Shown: in pieces, positions 1 through 6,225 of the stretch
Numbering within the stretch: position 1 is the first letter of the stretch
Layout: each line of letters starts with the position of its first letter
From: JBIOHJ01 sp044448905
GTDB lineage: Bacteria; Bacteroidota; Bacteroidia; AKYH767-A; OLB10
Assembly (NCBI GenBank): GCA_044448905.1
Contig: JBIOHJ010000069.1
Coordinates: 1 to 17,311 of the forward strand
Direction: 5' to 3'
Length of the DNA: 17,311 nucleotides
Made by a program: the position numbers and the translations under genes
The notes under the pieces: generated by a model
Databases searched by the model: none
What the model saw: the letters and a program-made list of their open reading frames with translations, nothing else
What the model was told of the DNA's origin: nothing

Positions 1-1
1 G

Positions 2-748
2 TACACACGCGACAGCAAAGGATTTAACACGATCAATTATTTTCCGACAGAAAACTTTATAGTAAAGCTGGAGCTTGAAAAACAATTGCACATTCCGCAG
101 CTGATTGTAAAAGTAATTGACAAAGACACAAAGAAACCGATAGATAAAGCAACCATCGGTATAGACCAAACGGATAAAACGCTTGGCTATACTAACAAGC
201 TGGGTATATGGCAGCAAAAGCTGGAGCGCGATTTACAGATGACCATTATCGTAACCAAAGCGGCATACAGCCCTAAGGTTGTTTCGTTGTCAAACATCGG
301 GCGCAGTGTGGAAAGCGATTTTGAAGTTACTGTTGAGCTGAAAAAAGGCGAAGACATTGGCGAGTTTGCGCGCTGGTATAAAATTGTATATTTTGATTTT
401 GACAAAGCGAACATCCGTTCCGATGGGTCAAAAATAATGATGGAGGTGCTGCAGTTTGTGCAGGCGCATCCCGAAGTAAGGTTACTGATGAACTCTTATT
501 GCGACTCGCGCGGAACAAACGCCTATAACGAAAAGCTCTCAAAACGCAGAGCCGAGTCAGCCACCCAATGGCTGGTAAATAACGGTATGGACAGACGCGT
601 GGTAGAAAAAATGGAGTGGGCTGGCGAAACCATGCTGATGAACAAATGTTCCGATGGCTCCAACTGCACCGAAGAAGACCACCAGAAAAACCGGAGAACA
701 GAGATCCGCGTAATAAGAGTGGACAGGGGACTGACCATGAAGAAATAA
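2..748 (+). CDS. OmpA-family envelope protein, C-terminal part (5' end outside window)
   Basis: The frame is open from base 2, so the gene starts upstream of the window and only about 248 C-terminal residues are visible. The first part, containing LIVKVIDKDTKKPIDKATIG, looks like a carboxypeptidase-regulatory-like (CRD) beta-sandwich. It is followed by an OmpA C-terminal peptidoglycan-binding domain beginning at YFDFDKANIRSDG. The residues expected to bind diaminopimelate are present: the Asp of CDSRGT and the Arg of LSKRRAES. A CRD followed by OmpA is the C-terminal order of PorE-type T9SS periplasmic proteins, but many other Bacteroidota OmpA proteins share it, so the exact identity is open without the N-terminus. 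The likely role is anchoring an envelope complex to peptidoglycan. A Cys-containing insertion (NKCSDGSNC) lies near the end. A strong terminator follows directly. Confidence 0.85.
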   Translation, partial: YTRDSKGFNTINYFPTENFIVKLELEKQLHIPQLIVKVIDKDTKKPIDKATIGIDQTDKTLGYTNKLGIWQQKLERDLQMTIIVTKAAYSPKVVSLSNIGRSVESDFEVTVELKKGEDIGEFARWYKIVYFDFDKANIRSDGSKIMMEVLQFVQAHPEVRLLMNSYCDSRGTNAYNEKLSKRRAESATQWLVNNGMDRRVVEKMEWAGETMLMNKCSDGSNCTEEDHQKNRRTEIRVIRVDRGLTMKK

Positions 749-769
749 GGACTAATCATTTTTCCTACT

Positions 770-806
770 AAAAAGCCTCTGCTAATTGCAGAGGCTTTTT
801 CTTTTT
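770..806 (+). terminator. Intrinsic terminator of the OmpA-family gene
   Basis: A perfect 13-bp stem (770-782 with 788-800, core AGCCTCTGC / GCAGAGGCT) encloses a 5-nt loop and runs into a T-rich tract (796-806). It starts 22 bases after the stop codon. The A-tract on the left arm means it could also work on the opposite strand. Confidence 0.9.
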
Positions 807-834
807 CGAAATTTTCAAAATCAAAAATAATTTT

Positions 835-842
835 TACATTTG
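835..842 (+). promoter_or_regulatory. Bacteroidota -7 box TACATTTG upstream of the kelch T9SS gene
   Basis: TACATTTG matches TAnnTTTG and ends 14 bases before the ATG at 857. I see no clear TTG at the -33 position, only T-rich sequence. The preceding terminator isolates this gene, which makes a promoter here necessary. Confidence 0.5.
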
Positions 843-856
843 ATAACTATTTCATC

Positions 857-2068
857 ATGATGAAAAAAATACTTACTCTCTTTTTTATCTGTTCTTATTT
901 TTTTGCTGAAGCGGATTATTGGACGCAGAAGGCGAATTTTGGAGGAGCAGCAAGATATCAGGCTGTTGGATTTTCAATAGGAAATAAAGGATATATAGGA
1001 ACAGGTAATGATAATAGTGGAAACTTTTATAACGATTTCTGGGAATGGGACCAGTCAACTAATGTTTGGACACAAAAAGCTGATTTTGCAGGTGCTCCAC
1101 GATGTCAAGCCGTTGGTTTTGCAATTAATGGAAAGGGGTATGTTGGAACAGGAAATGTTGGTTCAGGGCAATACAAAAAGGATTTTTGGGAATATGACCC
1201 TTCAACAAATTCCTGGGCTCAAAAAACTGATTTTGGAAATAATTTCATAACTCAGGCAACTGGATTTGCAATAAACTCAAAAGGATATATTGGCACTGGT
1301 TATCCTTATTTAGCATCTTCACCCACTAATGACTTTTGGGAATATGATCCTGCAACAAATTCATGGACTCAAAAAGCAAACTTTGGAGGAATTGGAAGAT
1401 GGTCCGCTGTTGGTTTTTCAATCGGAAATAAAGGATATATAGGAACTGGAGAATATTTGCCAGTTGCAGATTTAAAAGATTTTTGGGAATATGATCCTGC
1501 AATAAATATTTGGACTCAAAAAGCTGACGTTGGAACAATAAATAGAGCATTTGCGGTTGGATTCTTTATTAATAATAAGGGATACATTGGAACTGGACAA
1601 TCTTCTGGTTCTCGTAAAAAAGATTTTTGGGAATACAATTCGATCACAAATACATGGATGCAAAAAACAGATTTCCCATTTCTTAGAGATATAGCCGTTG
1701 GCTTTTCAATTAATAACAAAGGATATATAGGAACAGGCTATTATCCTACAGCATTTAACGACTTTTGGGAGTACACTCCCGATAGCACAACAAGTATTGA
1801 AGAAACCCCAAACAACAATTTAAAATTAACCATTTCTCCCAATCCTGCAAAAGAGTTTATAGTTTGCAGTTTACAGTTTGCGGTTCATGAAATAATTAAT
1901 TTGTCTGTCACTGATATAAATGGCAGAAAGATTTTTTTTAAACAACTGGAAACTGAAAACCGGAAACCGGAAACTAAAATTGATGTAAGCAATTTTTCAA
2001 ACGGAGTTTATTTTGTTACCGTTGATGATGGTAAACAAAAAGCGGTGAGGAAGTTTTTAAAAGAGTAA
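857..2068 (+). CDS. Secreted kelch-repeat beta-propeller protein with T9SS type A sorting domain
   Basis: 403 aa. Residues 1-19 form a signal peptide (MMKKILTLFFICSYFFAEA), so the protein enters the Sec pathway. Six kelch-like repeats of about 45-50 aa follow, each with a core such as NKGYIGTG, then DFWEYDP and W.QK. A lone strand (DYWTQKANFGG) right after the signal peptide could close the last blade, so a six-bladed propeller is the natural reading. The last ~80 residues are a T9SS type A C-terminal domain: LTISPNPAKEF, then a Gly-Arg turn, and SNGVYFVTV before KFLKE. The product is therefore expected on the surface or released. Its ligand is unknown. ATG codons at 857 and 860 are both usable. 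Two 7-bp repeat tracts lie inside the sorting-domain coding region. The gene is more AT-rich than the chaperone genes beside it. It converges on groEL. Confidence 0.88.
   Translation: MMKKILTLFFICSYFFAEADYWTQKANFGGAARYQAVGFSIGNKGYIGTGNDNSGNFYNDFWEWDQSTNVWTQKADFAGAPRCQAVGFAINGKGYVGTGNVGSGQYKKDFWEYDPSTNSWAQKTDFGNNFITQATGFAINSKGYIGTGYPYLASSPTNDFWEYDPATNSWTQKANFGGIGRWSAVGFSIGNKGYIGTGEYLPVADLKDFWEYDPAINIWTQKADVGTINRAFAVGFFINNKGYIGTGQSSGSRKKDFWEYNSITNTWMQKTDFPFLRDIAVGFSINNKGYIGTGYYPTAFNDFWEYTPDSTTSIEETPNNNLKLTISPNPAKEFIVCSLQFAVHEIINLSVTDINGRKIFFKQLETENRKPETKIDVSNFSNGVYFVTVDDGKQKAVRKFLKE
1854..1888 (+). repeat. Degenerate 7-bp tandem repeat (AGTTTGC type) inside the sorting-domain coding sequence
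   Basis: In-register heptamers AGTTTAT, AGTTTGC, AGTTTAC, AGTTTGC and GGTTCAT. They encode the EFIVCSLQFAVH stretch of the kelch protein. The 7-nt period is out of phase with codons, so three units make one 7-codon cycle. Confidence 0.75.
1940..1974 (+). repeat. Degenerate 7-bp tandem repeat (CGGAAAC type) inside the sorting-domain coding sequence
   Basis: Five in-register heptamers: AAACAAC, TGGAAAC, TGAAAAC, CGGAAAC, CGGAAAC. They encode a polar loop (QLETENRKPET) between beta strands of the T9SS C-terminal domain, where length variation is probably tolerated. Confidence 0.75.
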
Positions 2069-2072
2069 ACAA

Positions 2073-2102
2073 AAAACCCCGCTGCTTTCGCAACAGGGTT
2101 TT
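2073..2102 (-). terminator. groEL: Terminator for groEL, possibly shared with the convergent kelch gene
   Basis: Two 13-nt arms (2073-2085 and 2090-2102) pair around a 4-nt loop. Read on the minus strand the two non-Watson-Crick positions are G-U wobbles and the loop is GAAA, a stable GNRA tetraloop, followed by a T-run. Read on the plus strand the same positions are C-A mismatches. The hairpin is therefore better suited to ending groEL transcription. Confidence 0.75.
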
Positions 2103-2130
2103 CGTCTTGATACTTGTATCCTGATACTTC

Positions 2131-3771
2131 TTAGTAGTCCATTCCGCCCATACCGCCCGGCATACCACCGCCCGGCATACCGCCTGCTTTTTCTTCTTTA
2201 ATGTCAGCAAGCACACACTCGGTAGTGAGCAACATGGCAGCAATAGAAGCAGCGTTTTCGAGAGCAACGCGGGCTACTTTGGTAGGATCAATAACTCCGG
2301 CAGCGTACAGGTTTTCATAAACATCGGTACGCGCGTTAAATCCGAAATCATCTTTTCCTTCTTTAACTTTTTGCACCACGATGCTTCCTTCAACACCTGC
2401 ATTTTCAACAATGATGCGAAGAGGCTCTTCCAATGCGCGCCTGATAATTGCAATGCCTGTATTTTCATCTTCGTTAGCGCCCGTCAATTTATCGAGCGAA
2501 GAAATAGAACGGATATAAGCAACACCACCACCCGGAATAATGCCTTCTTCAACTGCGGCACGGGTAGCGTGTAACGCGTCATCCACACGGTCTTTCTTTT
2601 CTTTCATCTCCACTTCGGTAGCAGCACCCACATACAACACTGCAACACCACCGGCTAATTTTGCCAAACGCTCCTGCAGCTTTTCTTTATCATAATCCGA
2701 AGTTGTAGATTCAATTTGTGCTTTAATCTGGTTTACACGAGCCGTTATATCGGCTTTTTTTCCGGTACCCCCAACAATAGTTGTATTGTCTTTGTCAATT
2801 GTGATTTTTTCGCACGAACCGAGGTAAGTTAAATCGGCATTCTCCAGCTTGAAACCCTGTTCTTCCGAAATCAAAGTTCCTGCTGTAAGAATTGCGAGGT
2901 CTTCCATCATTGCTTTTCTGCGGTCGCCAAAACCAGGCGATTTAACAGCAGCAATTTTCAACGAGCCGCGCAGCTTATTTACAACCAATGTAGCTAACGC
3001 TTCGCCATCTATGTCTTCAGCAATAATTAAAAGAGGCTTTCCGGTTTGAACTGCTTTTTCCAAAATAGGAAGCAATTCTTTCATGTTCGAAATTTTCTTG
3101 TCATACAATAAAATGTAAGGGCTTTCCAACACAGCTTCCATTTTATCGGCATTGGTAACAAAGTAAGGAGAAATGTAACCGCGGTCGAACTGCATTCCCT
3201 CCACCACTTCAACAGTGGTTTCGGTTCCTTTAGCTTCTTCAACAGTTATTACTCCTTCTTTTTTAACTTTCTCCATCGCCAAAGCAATCAGCTTTCCGAT
3301 GGTATTGTCGTTGTTTGCCGAAATTGAAGCAACCTGTTCAATCTTTTTGTTGTCATCGCCAACCGATTTAGATTGCTTTTTAAGATTTTCAACCACAACT
3401 TCAACAGCTTTTTCAATACCGCGTTTTAAATCCATCGGGTTAGCGCCTGCTGCTACATTTTTCAAACCGGCAGTTACAATAGCCTGCGCAAGAACCGTAG
3501 CGGTTGTAGTACCGTCACCGGCAACATCCGAAGTTTTTGAAGCAACTTCTTTAAGCATTTGAGCACCCATGTTTTCAACGGGATCTTTCAGCTCAATTTC
3601 TTTTGCTACAGTAACTCCGTCTTTTGTAATTCCGGGAGCACCATACTTTTTATCAATAATTACATTGCGCCCCTTAGGACCCAATGTAACTTTTACTGCA
3701 TTTGCCATTGCGTCAACGCCTTTTTTAAGCGCATCGCGGGCTTCGAGGTTAAAGGTTATGTCTTTTGCCAT
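2131..3771 (-). CDS. groEL: Chaperonin GroEL (Hsp60)
   Basis: 546 aa, a full-length group I chaperonin (E. coli has 548). It forms double heptameric rings that fold cytoplasmic clients in an ATP-driven cycle with GroES. Hallmarks seen: GPKGRNV (31-37), DGVTVA (51-56) and GDGTTT (85-90) of the ATP-binding equatorial domain, the DPVENMGAQMLKEVASKT stretch, GGGVAY in the second equatorial segment, and the flexible Gly-Met tail ending GGMPGGMGGMDY. The start at 3771 gives the conserved MAKDI N-terminus. It lies 81 bp downstream of groES in the same direction, with a hairpin in the gap. No CIRCE element is visible in front of the pair. Confidence 0.98.
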   Translation of the reverse strand: MAKDITFNLEARDALKKGVDAMANAVKVTLGPKGRNVIIDKKYGAPGITKDGVTVAKEIELKDPVENMGAQMLKEVASKTSDVAGDGTTTATVLAQAIVTAGLKNVAAGANPMDLKRGIEKAVEVVVENLKKQSKSVGDDNKKIEQVASISANNDNTIGKLIALAMEKVKKEGVITVEEAKGTETTVEVVEGMQFDRGYISPYFVTNADKMEAVLESPYILLYDKKISNMKELLPILEKAVQTGKPLLIIAEDIDGEALATLVVNKLRGSLKIAAVKSPGFGDRRKAMMEDLAILTAGTLISEEQGFKLENADLTYLGSCEKITIDKDNTTIVGGTGKKADITARVNQIKAQIESTTSDYDKEKLQERLAKLAGGVAVLYVGAATEVEMKEKKDRVDDALHATRAAVEEGIIPGGGVAYIRSISSLDKLTGANEDENTGIAIIRRALEEPLRIIVENAGVEGSIVVQKVKEGKDDFGFNARTDVYENLYAAGVIDPTKVARVALENAASIAAMLLTTECVLADIKEEKAGGMPGGGMPGGMGGMDY

Positions 3772-3825
3772 TTTATTATTTGTTTTTAGATTTTAATTTT
3801 TTGATTTAATGTTGTTTGAATAACA

Positions 3826-3847
3826 AATCCCGATTGGGATCGGGATT
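3826..3847 (-). other. Intercistronic hairpin between groES and groEL
   Basis: A perfect 9-bp inverted repeat, AATCCCGAT (3826-3834) and ATCGGGATT (3839-3847), with a 4-nt loop, starts 5 bases past the groES stop. No U-tract follows on the minus strand, so it looks more like an RNA-stability or partial-attenuation element than a full terminator. A near-copy follows another gene at 16210-16225. Confidence 0.65.
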
Positions 3848-3852
3848 CATAC

Positions 3853-4143
3853 TTAGATTACTGCAAAAATGTCGCTTTCGCGCATGATTAAATATTCTTT
3901 TCCTTCATGTGTAATTTCGGTTCCCGAATATTTGCCATAGAGAACATTGTCTCCAACTTTAACAGTTGGCTTGTTTCCTTTTTCATCTACTTCGCTTATA
4001 GAAATGACCTTTCCTTTTTGGGGTTTTTCCTTTGCCGTATCAGGAATAATTAAACCGCTTGCGGTTTTTTCTTCGGCTGGAGCAGGTTCAACAACCACTC
4101 TGTTTAGAGTTCCTGCAATGGGTTTTAGATTTAATTTACTCAT
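3853..4143 (-). CDS. groES: Co-chaperonin GroES (Hsp10)
   Basis: 96 aa, the usual length for GroES, which caps GroEL as a heptamer and drives the folding cycle. The sequence has the N-terminal strand (LKPIAGTLNRVVVEP), the mobile loop with its hydrophobic tripeptide (EKTASGLIIPDTAKEKP), the G-rich roof region (VGDNVLYGKYSGTEI) and the terminal GKEYLIMRESDIFAVI. It is the first gene of the groESL pair. About 190 bp separate it from secG, enough for its own regulated promoter. In the mobile loop the IIPD form replaces the more usual IVLPD/IVLTG, a mild variant. Confidence 0.97.
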   Translation of the reverse strand: MSKLNLKPIAGTLNRVVVEPAPAEEKTASGLIIPDTAKEKPQKGKVISISEVDEKGNKPTVKVGDNVLYGKYSGTEITHEGKEYLIMRESDIFAVI

Positions 4144-4236
4144 GTTTTTTGAATTTAAAGGTTAGAAATATTGGAATTATAAAAATATGTTGTGATTTTG
4201 CGTTTAACGAAGATTATGCCAATGAATTTTTTCTGT

Positions 4237-4270
4237 CAAATTTTCACTTTTAAAATATTTTATAGACAAA
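4237..4270 (-). promoter_or_regulatory. groES: Possible groES promoter
   Basis: On the minus strand TTTG (4270-4267) is followed after 22 nt by AAAATTTG (4244-4237), which differs from TAnnTTTG only in its first base. It would give a leader of roughly 90 nt. The upstream box overlaps the inverted repeat at 4265-4288. The match is imperfect in AT-rich DNA, so this is a weak call. Confidence 0.3.
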
Positions 4271-4288
4271 CTTTAAACCCGGTTTGTC
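4265..4288. repeat. Inverted repeat GACAAAC-N10-GTTTGTC upstream of groES
   Basis: Perfect 7-bp arms at 4265-4271 and 4282-4288. Nested inside is a second, mutually exclusive palindrome AAACC-C-GGTTT (4275-4285). The position over the putative -33 box of groES suits an operator, but no known regulator motif is recognised. Confidence 0.5.
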
Positions 4289-4289
4289 G

Positions 4290-4325
4290 AATCTGTCTGA
4301 ATGAACAAGTCAAAAATGACAGATT
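4290..4325. repeat. Inverted repeat AATCTGTC-N20-GACAGATT between secG and groES
   Basis: Perfect 8-bp arms at 4290-4297 and 4318-4325. It lies just beyond the secG stop on the minus strand. It could form a hairpin in the secG 3' UTR, but no T-run follows on that strand, so a terminator is not supported. Confidence 0.5.
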
Positions 4326-4334
4326 TTAATTGAA

Positions 4335-4682
4335 CTACTGAGCCGGTTGTTGAGCCGGTTGATTTCCGCCAGGAGGTAATTGGGGCGCCTGTTGATTTGG
4401 AACGGTAGAATTGTCAATTTGTTCCTGTATAGCCGAAGCCTTTTCTTTGGTAGTGCCGGTTTTTGGAAGTACAAATGTCCCGACAACACATAATACTATA
4501 AGTGTAATTGCGCATCCCCAGGTAAATTTTTCAATAAACTCAGTGGTTTTACGCACGCCCATTACCTGGCTCGAACCGCTAAAACCTGCTGCAAGCCCAC
4601 CGCCTTTTGAGCTTTGTACCAATATTGCCAGTACCATTAATATAGAGGCTATTATTAATAAAACGGTTACTAAAGTATACAT
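4335..4682 (-). CDS. secG: Preprotein translocase subunit SecG
   Basis: 115 aa. SecG is the small accessory membrane subunit of SecYEG and aids SecA-driven export. Two hydrophobic segments are seen (about residues 3-22 and 55-73). Between them is the family's conserved cytoplasmic loop, with ILVQSSKGGGLAAGF and a SSQVMG segment. The C-terminal 30 residues form a Gln/Pro-rich tail ending QQPAQQPAQ, which is common in Bacteroidota SecG and absent in E. coli. It is the last gene of the minus-strand run from miaB, 38 bp after the TPR gene. Confidence 0.93.
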   Translation of the reverse strand: MYTLVTVLLIIASILMVLAILVQSSKGGGLAAGFSGSSQVMGVRKTTEFIEKFTWGCAITLIVLCVVGTFVLPKTGTTKEKASAIQEQIDNSTVPNQQAPQLPPGGNQPAQQPAQ

Positions 4683-4720
4683 GATTATAAAGAGTTAATT
4701 GTTCGAATTCCGGACTAAAA

Positions 4721-5668
4721 CTAAGCCCTTGCTATTTTTTCAATTTGGGCTGCAAAGAAAGCGCTTTTTTCGGGATAAAGCAAGATAAGTCTCTGATATG
4801 TTTCAATAGCCTTTTGTGAATTTCCCTGTGCTAAATAGATCTGCGCAAGGGTTGGCGATACCAGGTCGTCCTGCTCCTCAACACTTTGCCGTGCCATGTT
4901 AACCGGGGAATAAAAAGCAGCTTTAGCGGGGGCTATACGGGGTTCTTCCTCTATAAATTTATCAATGATTTCATTAACGGGAACCCTTGGTTCTTTCTGA
5001 ATAGGTTCTTCAGGCTTGCCTGTTTTTGTTTCCTTAACAACCGGCTTGCTGTACGATAACCATTGAAGGAATGAATTGGTTTCATGTTCATGCCCTGTAA
5101 AACTTGCTTTGATTTCTTCCTTTAGTTTTGGTTCTGAAATATTTTCAGTTTCCTGAACTGCAGCTGCAGTAGATTTATCTGGTGGAGTTTCAGGTGTAAA
5201 ATATTCTTCAATGTTATAAGAAACTGCAGGCTGAATTTCCGCATCGGAAAAAACTGGCTCTTCGATTTTGTTTTTTTCTTTTTCGATTTCTTCAAGCCGC
5301 TGCCTTATGATTTCTTCCAAAGAGGTTATTGGCTCAGGTACTATTTTTGGCTCAGCATTTAATTCACTGACAGCTTCCAAAACATTTTTGTCATCATCAA
5401 TTGACTCGGTAACAGCTTCCAAAACTTTATCGGGAAAAGTTTTTTCAATCAGCTCATAGAGTTTTTTCCTGTCGGTTGCATAGGCAGCAGCAGCTTTCAG
5501 CTGGCTATCAAAGTGAATGCTGTGCGACTCTTTTAAAAGCTTTGCATACAGAATTTGTGCAGTCTGAAAATAAGGAAATATTTCTGTAATTTCCCTCACC
5601 TCATCCACTGCCTTTTCATTAACAGGAAATGGCGATGCTAACAGCGATATGAATTTTTCTTTTTGCAT
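4721..5668 (-). CDS. TPR-containing protein of unknown function (lptE-secG interval)
   Basis: 315 aa. The ATG abuts the lptE stop codon (TAA then ATG, no gap), so translation is probably coupled. There is no signal peptide and no membrane segment, so it is predicted to be cytoplasmic. The N-terminal ~80 residues are helical (FISLLASPFPVNEKAVDEV, YFQTAQILYAKLLKES). The middle is acidic and low in complexity, with a short predicted coiled coil (LEEIIRQRLEEIEKEKNKIE). The C-terminal ~45 residues form a TPR-like helix pair (PTLAQIYLAQGNSQKAIETY, then LYPEKSAFFAAQI). I do not recognise a specific function. Its place between LptE and SecG suggests an envelope-biogenesis link, which is inference from context only. 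Confidence 0.8.
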   Translation of the reverse strand: MQKEKFISLLASPFPVNEKAVDEVREITEIFPYFQTAQILYAKLLKESHSIHFDSQLKAAAAYATDRKKLYELIEKTFPDKVLEAVTESIDDDKNVLEAVSELNAEPKIVPEPITSLEEIIRQRLEEIEKEKNKIEEPVFSDAEIQPAVSYNIEEYFTPETPPDKSTAAAVQETENISEPKLKEEIKASFTGHEHETNSFLQWLSYSKPVVKETKTGKPEEPIQKEPRVPVNEIIDKFIEEEPRIAPAKAAFYSPVNMARQSVEEQDDLVSPTLAQIYLAQGNSQKAIETYQRLILLYPEKSAFFAAQIEKIARA

Positions 5669-6196
5669 TTACCAGTTTACCACTGCTTTATTAAAAATGT
5701 CATCCACTAATTGCTGATTGATTTGAACAATTAATTCCTTCTCCACTTCAGTCAGGCTTTTTTTACTGTCATAATCGGCATAACGTGAAAAATTATTTTC
5801 AAAATCATGTTTTGGGTCTTTTGCATTTGCAAATTTTACAGAAACAGTAATGGTAAGCCGGTTCAATGCTGCATTCTCGTCTCCCTGAATAGCTGTAGGC
5901 TGGACGTTATAATCAATGATGTTTCCCTCAAAACTCAAATCACCTTTTTCTTTTATCAATGTGAGGTTGGTTTCTGAAACAAATTTGTCTTTGAGTTTTT
6001 CAGTAAAAGCATTGCTCAGTGCCGGCTGCACTATCGAAGCACGGTTAGGAAAAAATTGTATGGAGACTGATTTAATATCGGGTGAGATGGAAGCACCGGT
6101 GAATGAATAAGTGTGGCATGAAACAATAAAATACAAAATACAAAATACAAAAAACAAAGAAAGCAAGCCGGAAAAATTTTTCTTATTTTTTTTCAT
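5669..6196 (-). CDS. lptE: LptE family lipoprotein (LPS assembly)
   Basis: 175 aa from the ATG at 6196. An alternative ATG at 6220 would add MCRFDNLI before the basic MKKNKK start. I prefer 6196 because it gives a normal lipoprotein signal: basic n-region, hydrophobic core, lipobox IVSC with the lipidated Cys at residue 27. The mature part begins CHTYSFTGASISPDIKSVSI and has an alternating strand and helix pattern like the Bacteroidota LptE family, including FTEKLKDKFVSETNL and QINQQLVDDIFNKAV. LptE plugs the LptD barrel and delivers LPS to the outer leaflet. It follows the sigma-54 activator gene by a few to about 30 bp, depending on the start, and abuts the TPR gene. The signal-peptide coding region contains a 7-bp tandem repeat. 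Confidence 0.85.
   Translation of the reverse strand: MKKNKKNFSGLLSLFFVFCILYFIVSCHTYSFTGASISPDIKSVSIQFFPNRASIVQPALSNAFTEKLKDKFVSETNLTLIKEKGDLSFEGNIIDYNVQPTAIQGDENAALNRLTITVSVKFANAKDPKHDFENNFSRYADYDSKKSLTEVEKELIVQINQQLVDDIFNKAVVNW
6121..6155 (-). repeat. 7-bp tandem repeat (AAAATAC x3 exact, 5 units in all) inside the lptE signal-peptide codons
   Basis: On the plus strand the units are AAACAAT, AAAATAC, AAAATAC, AAAATAC, AAAAAAC. They encode part of the hydrophobic core (FCILYFIV). Because 7 is not a multiple of 3, gain or loss of one unit would shift the lptE frame. Confidence 0.8.
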
Positions 6197-6225
6197 TATC
6201 AAATTATCAAATCTGCACATTCACA

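Noticed and set aside
2371..3796. Plus-strand frames opposite groEL
   Set aside because: They overlap the well-conserved groEL sequence completely and show no recognisable domains.
4144..4334. CIRCE (HrcA) operator upstream of groES
   Set aside because: No TTAGCACTC / GAGTGCTAA pair is present. The inverted repeats found there have other sequences.
4318..4334. Terminator just after secG
   Set aside because: The nearby inverted repeat has a 20-nt spacer and no T-run follows it on the minus strand.
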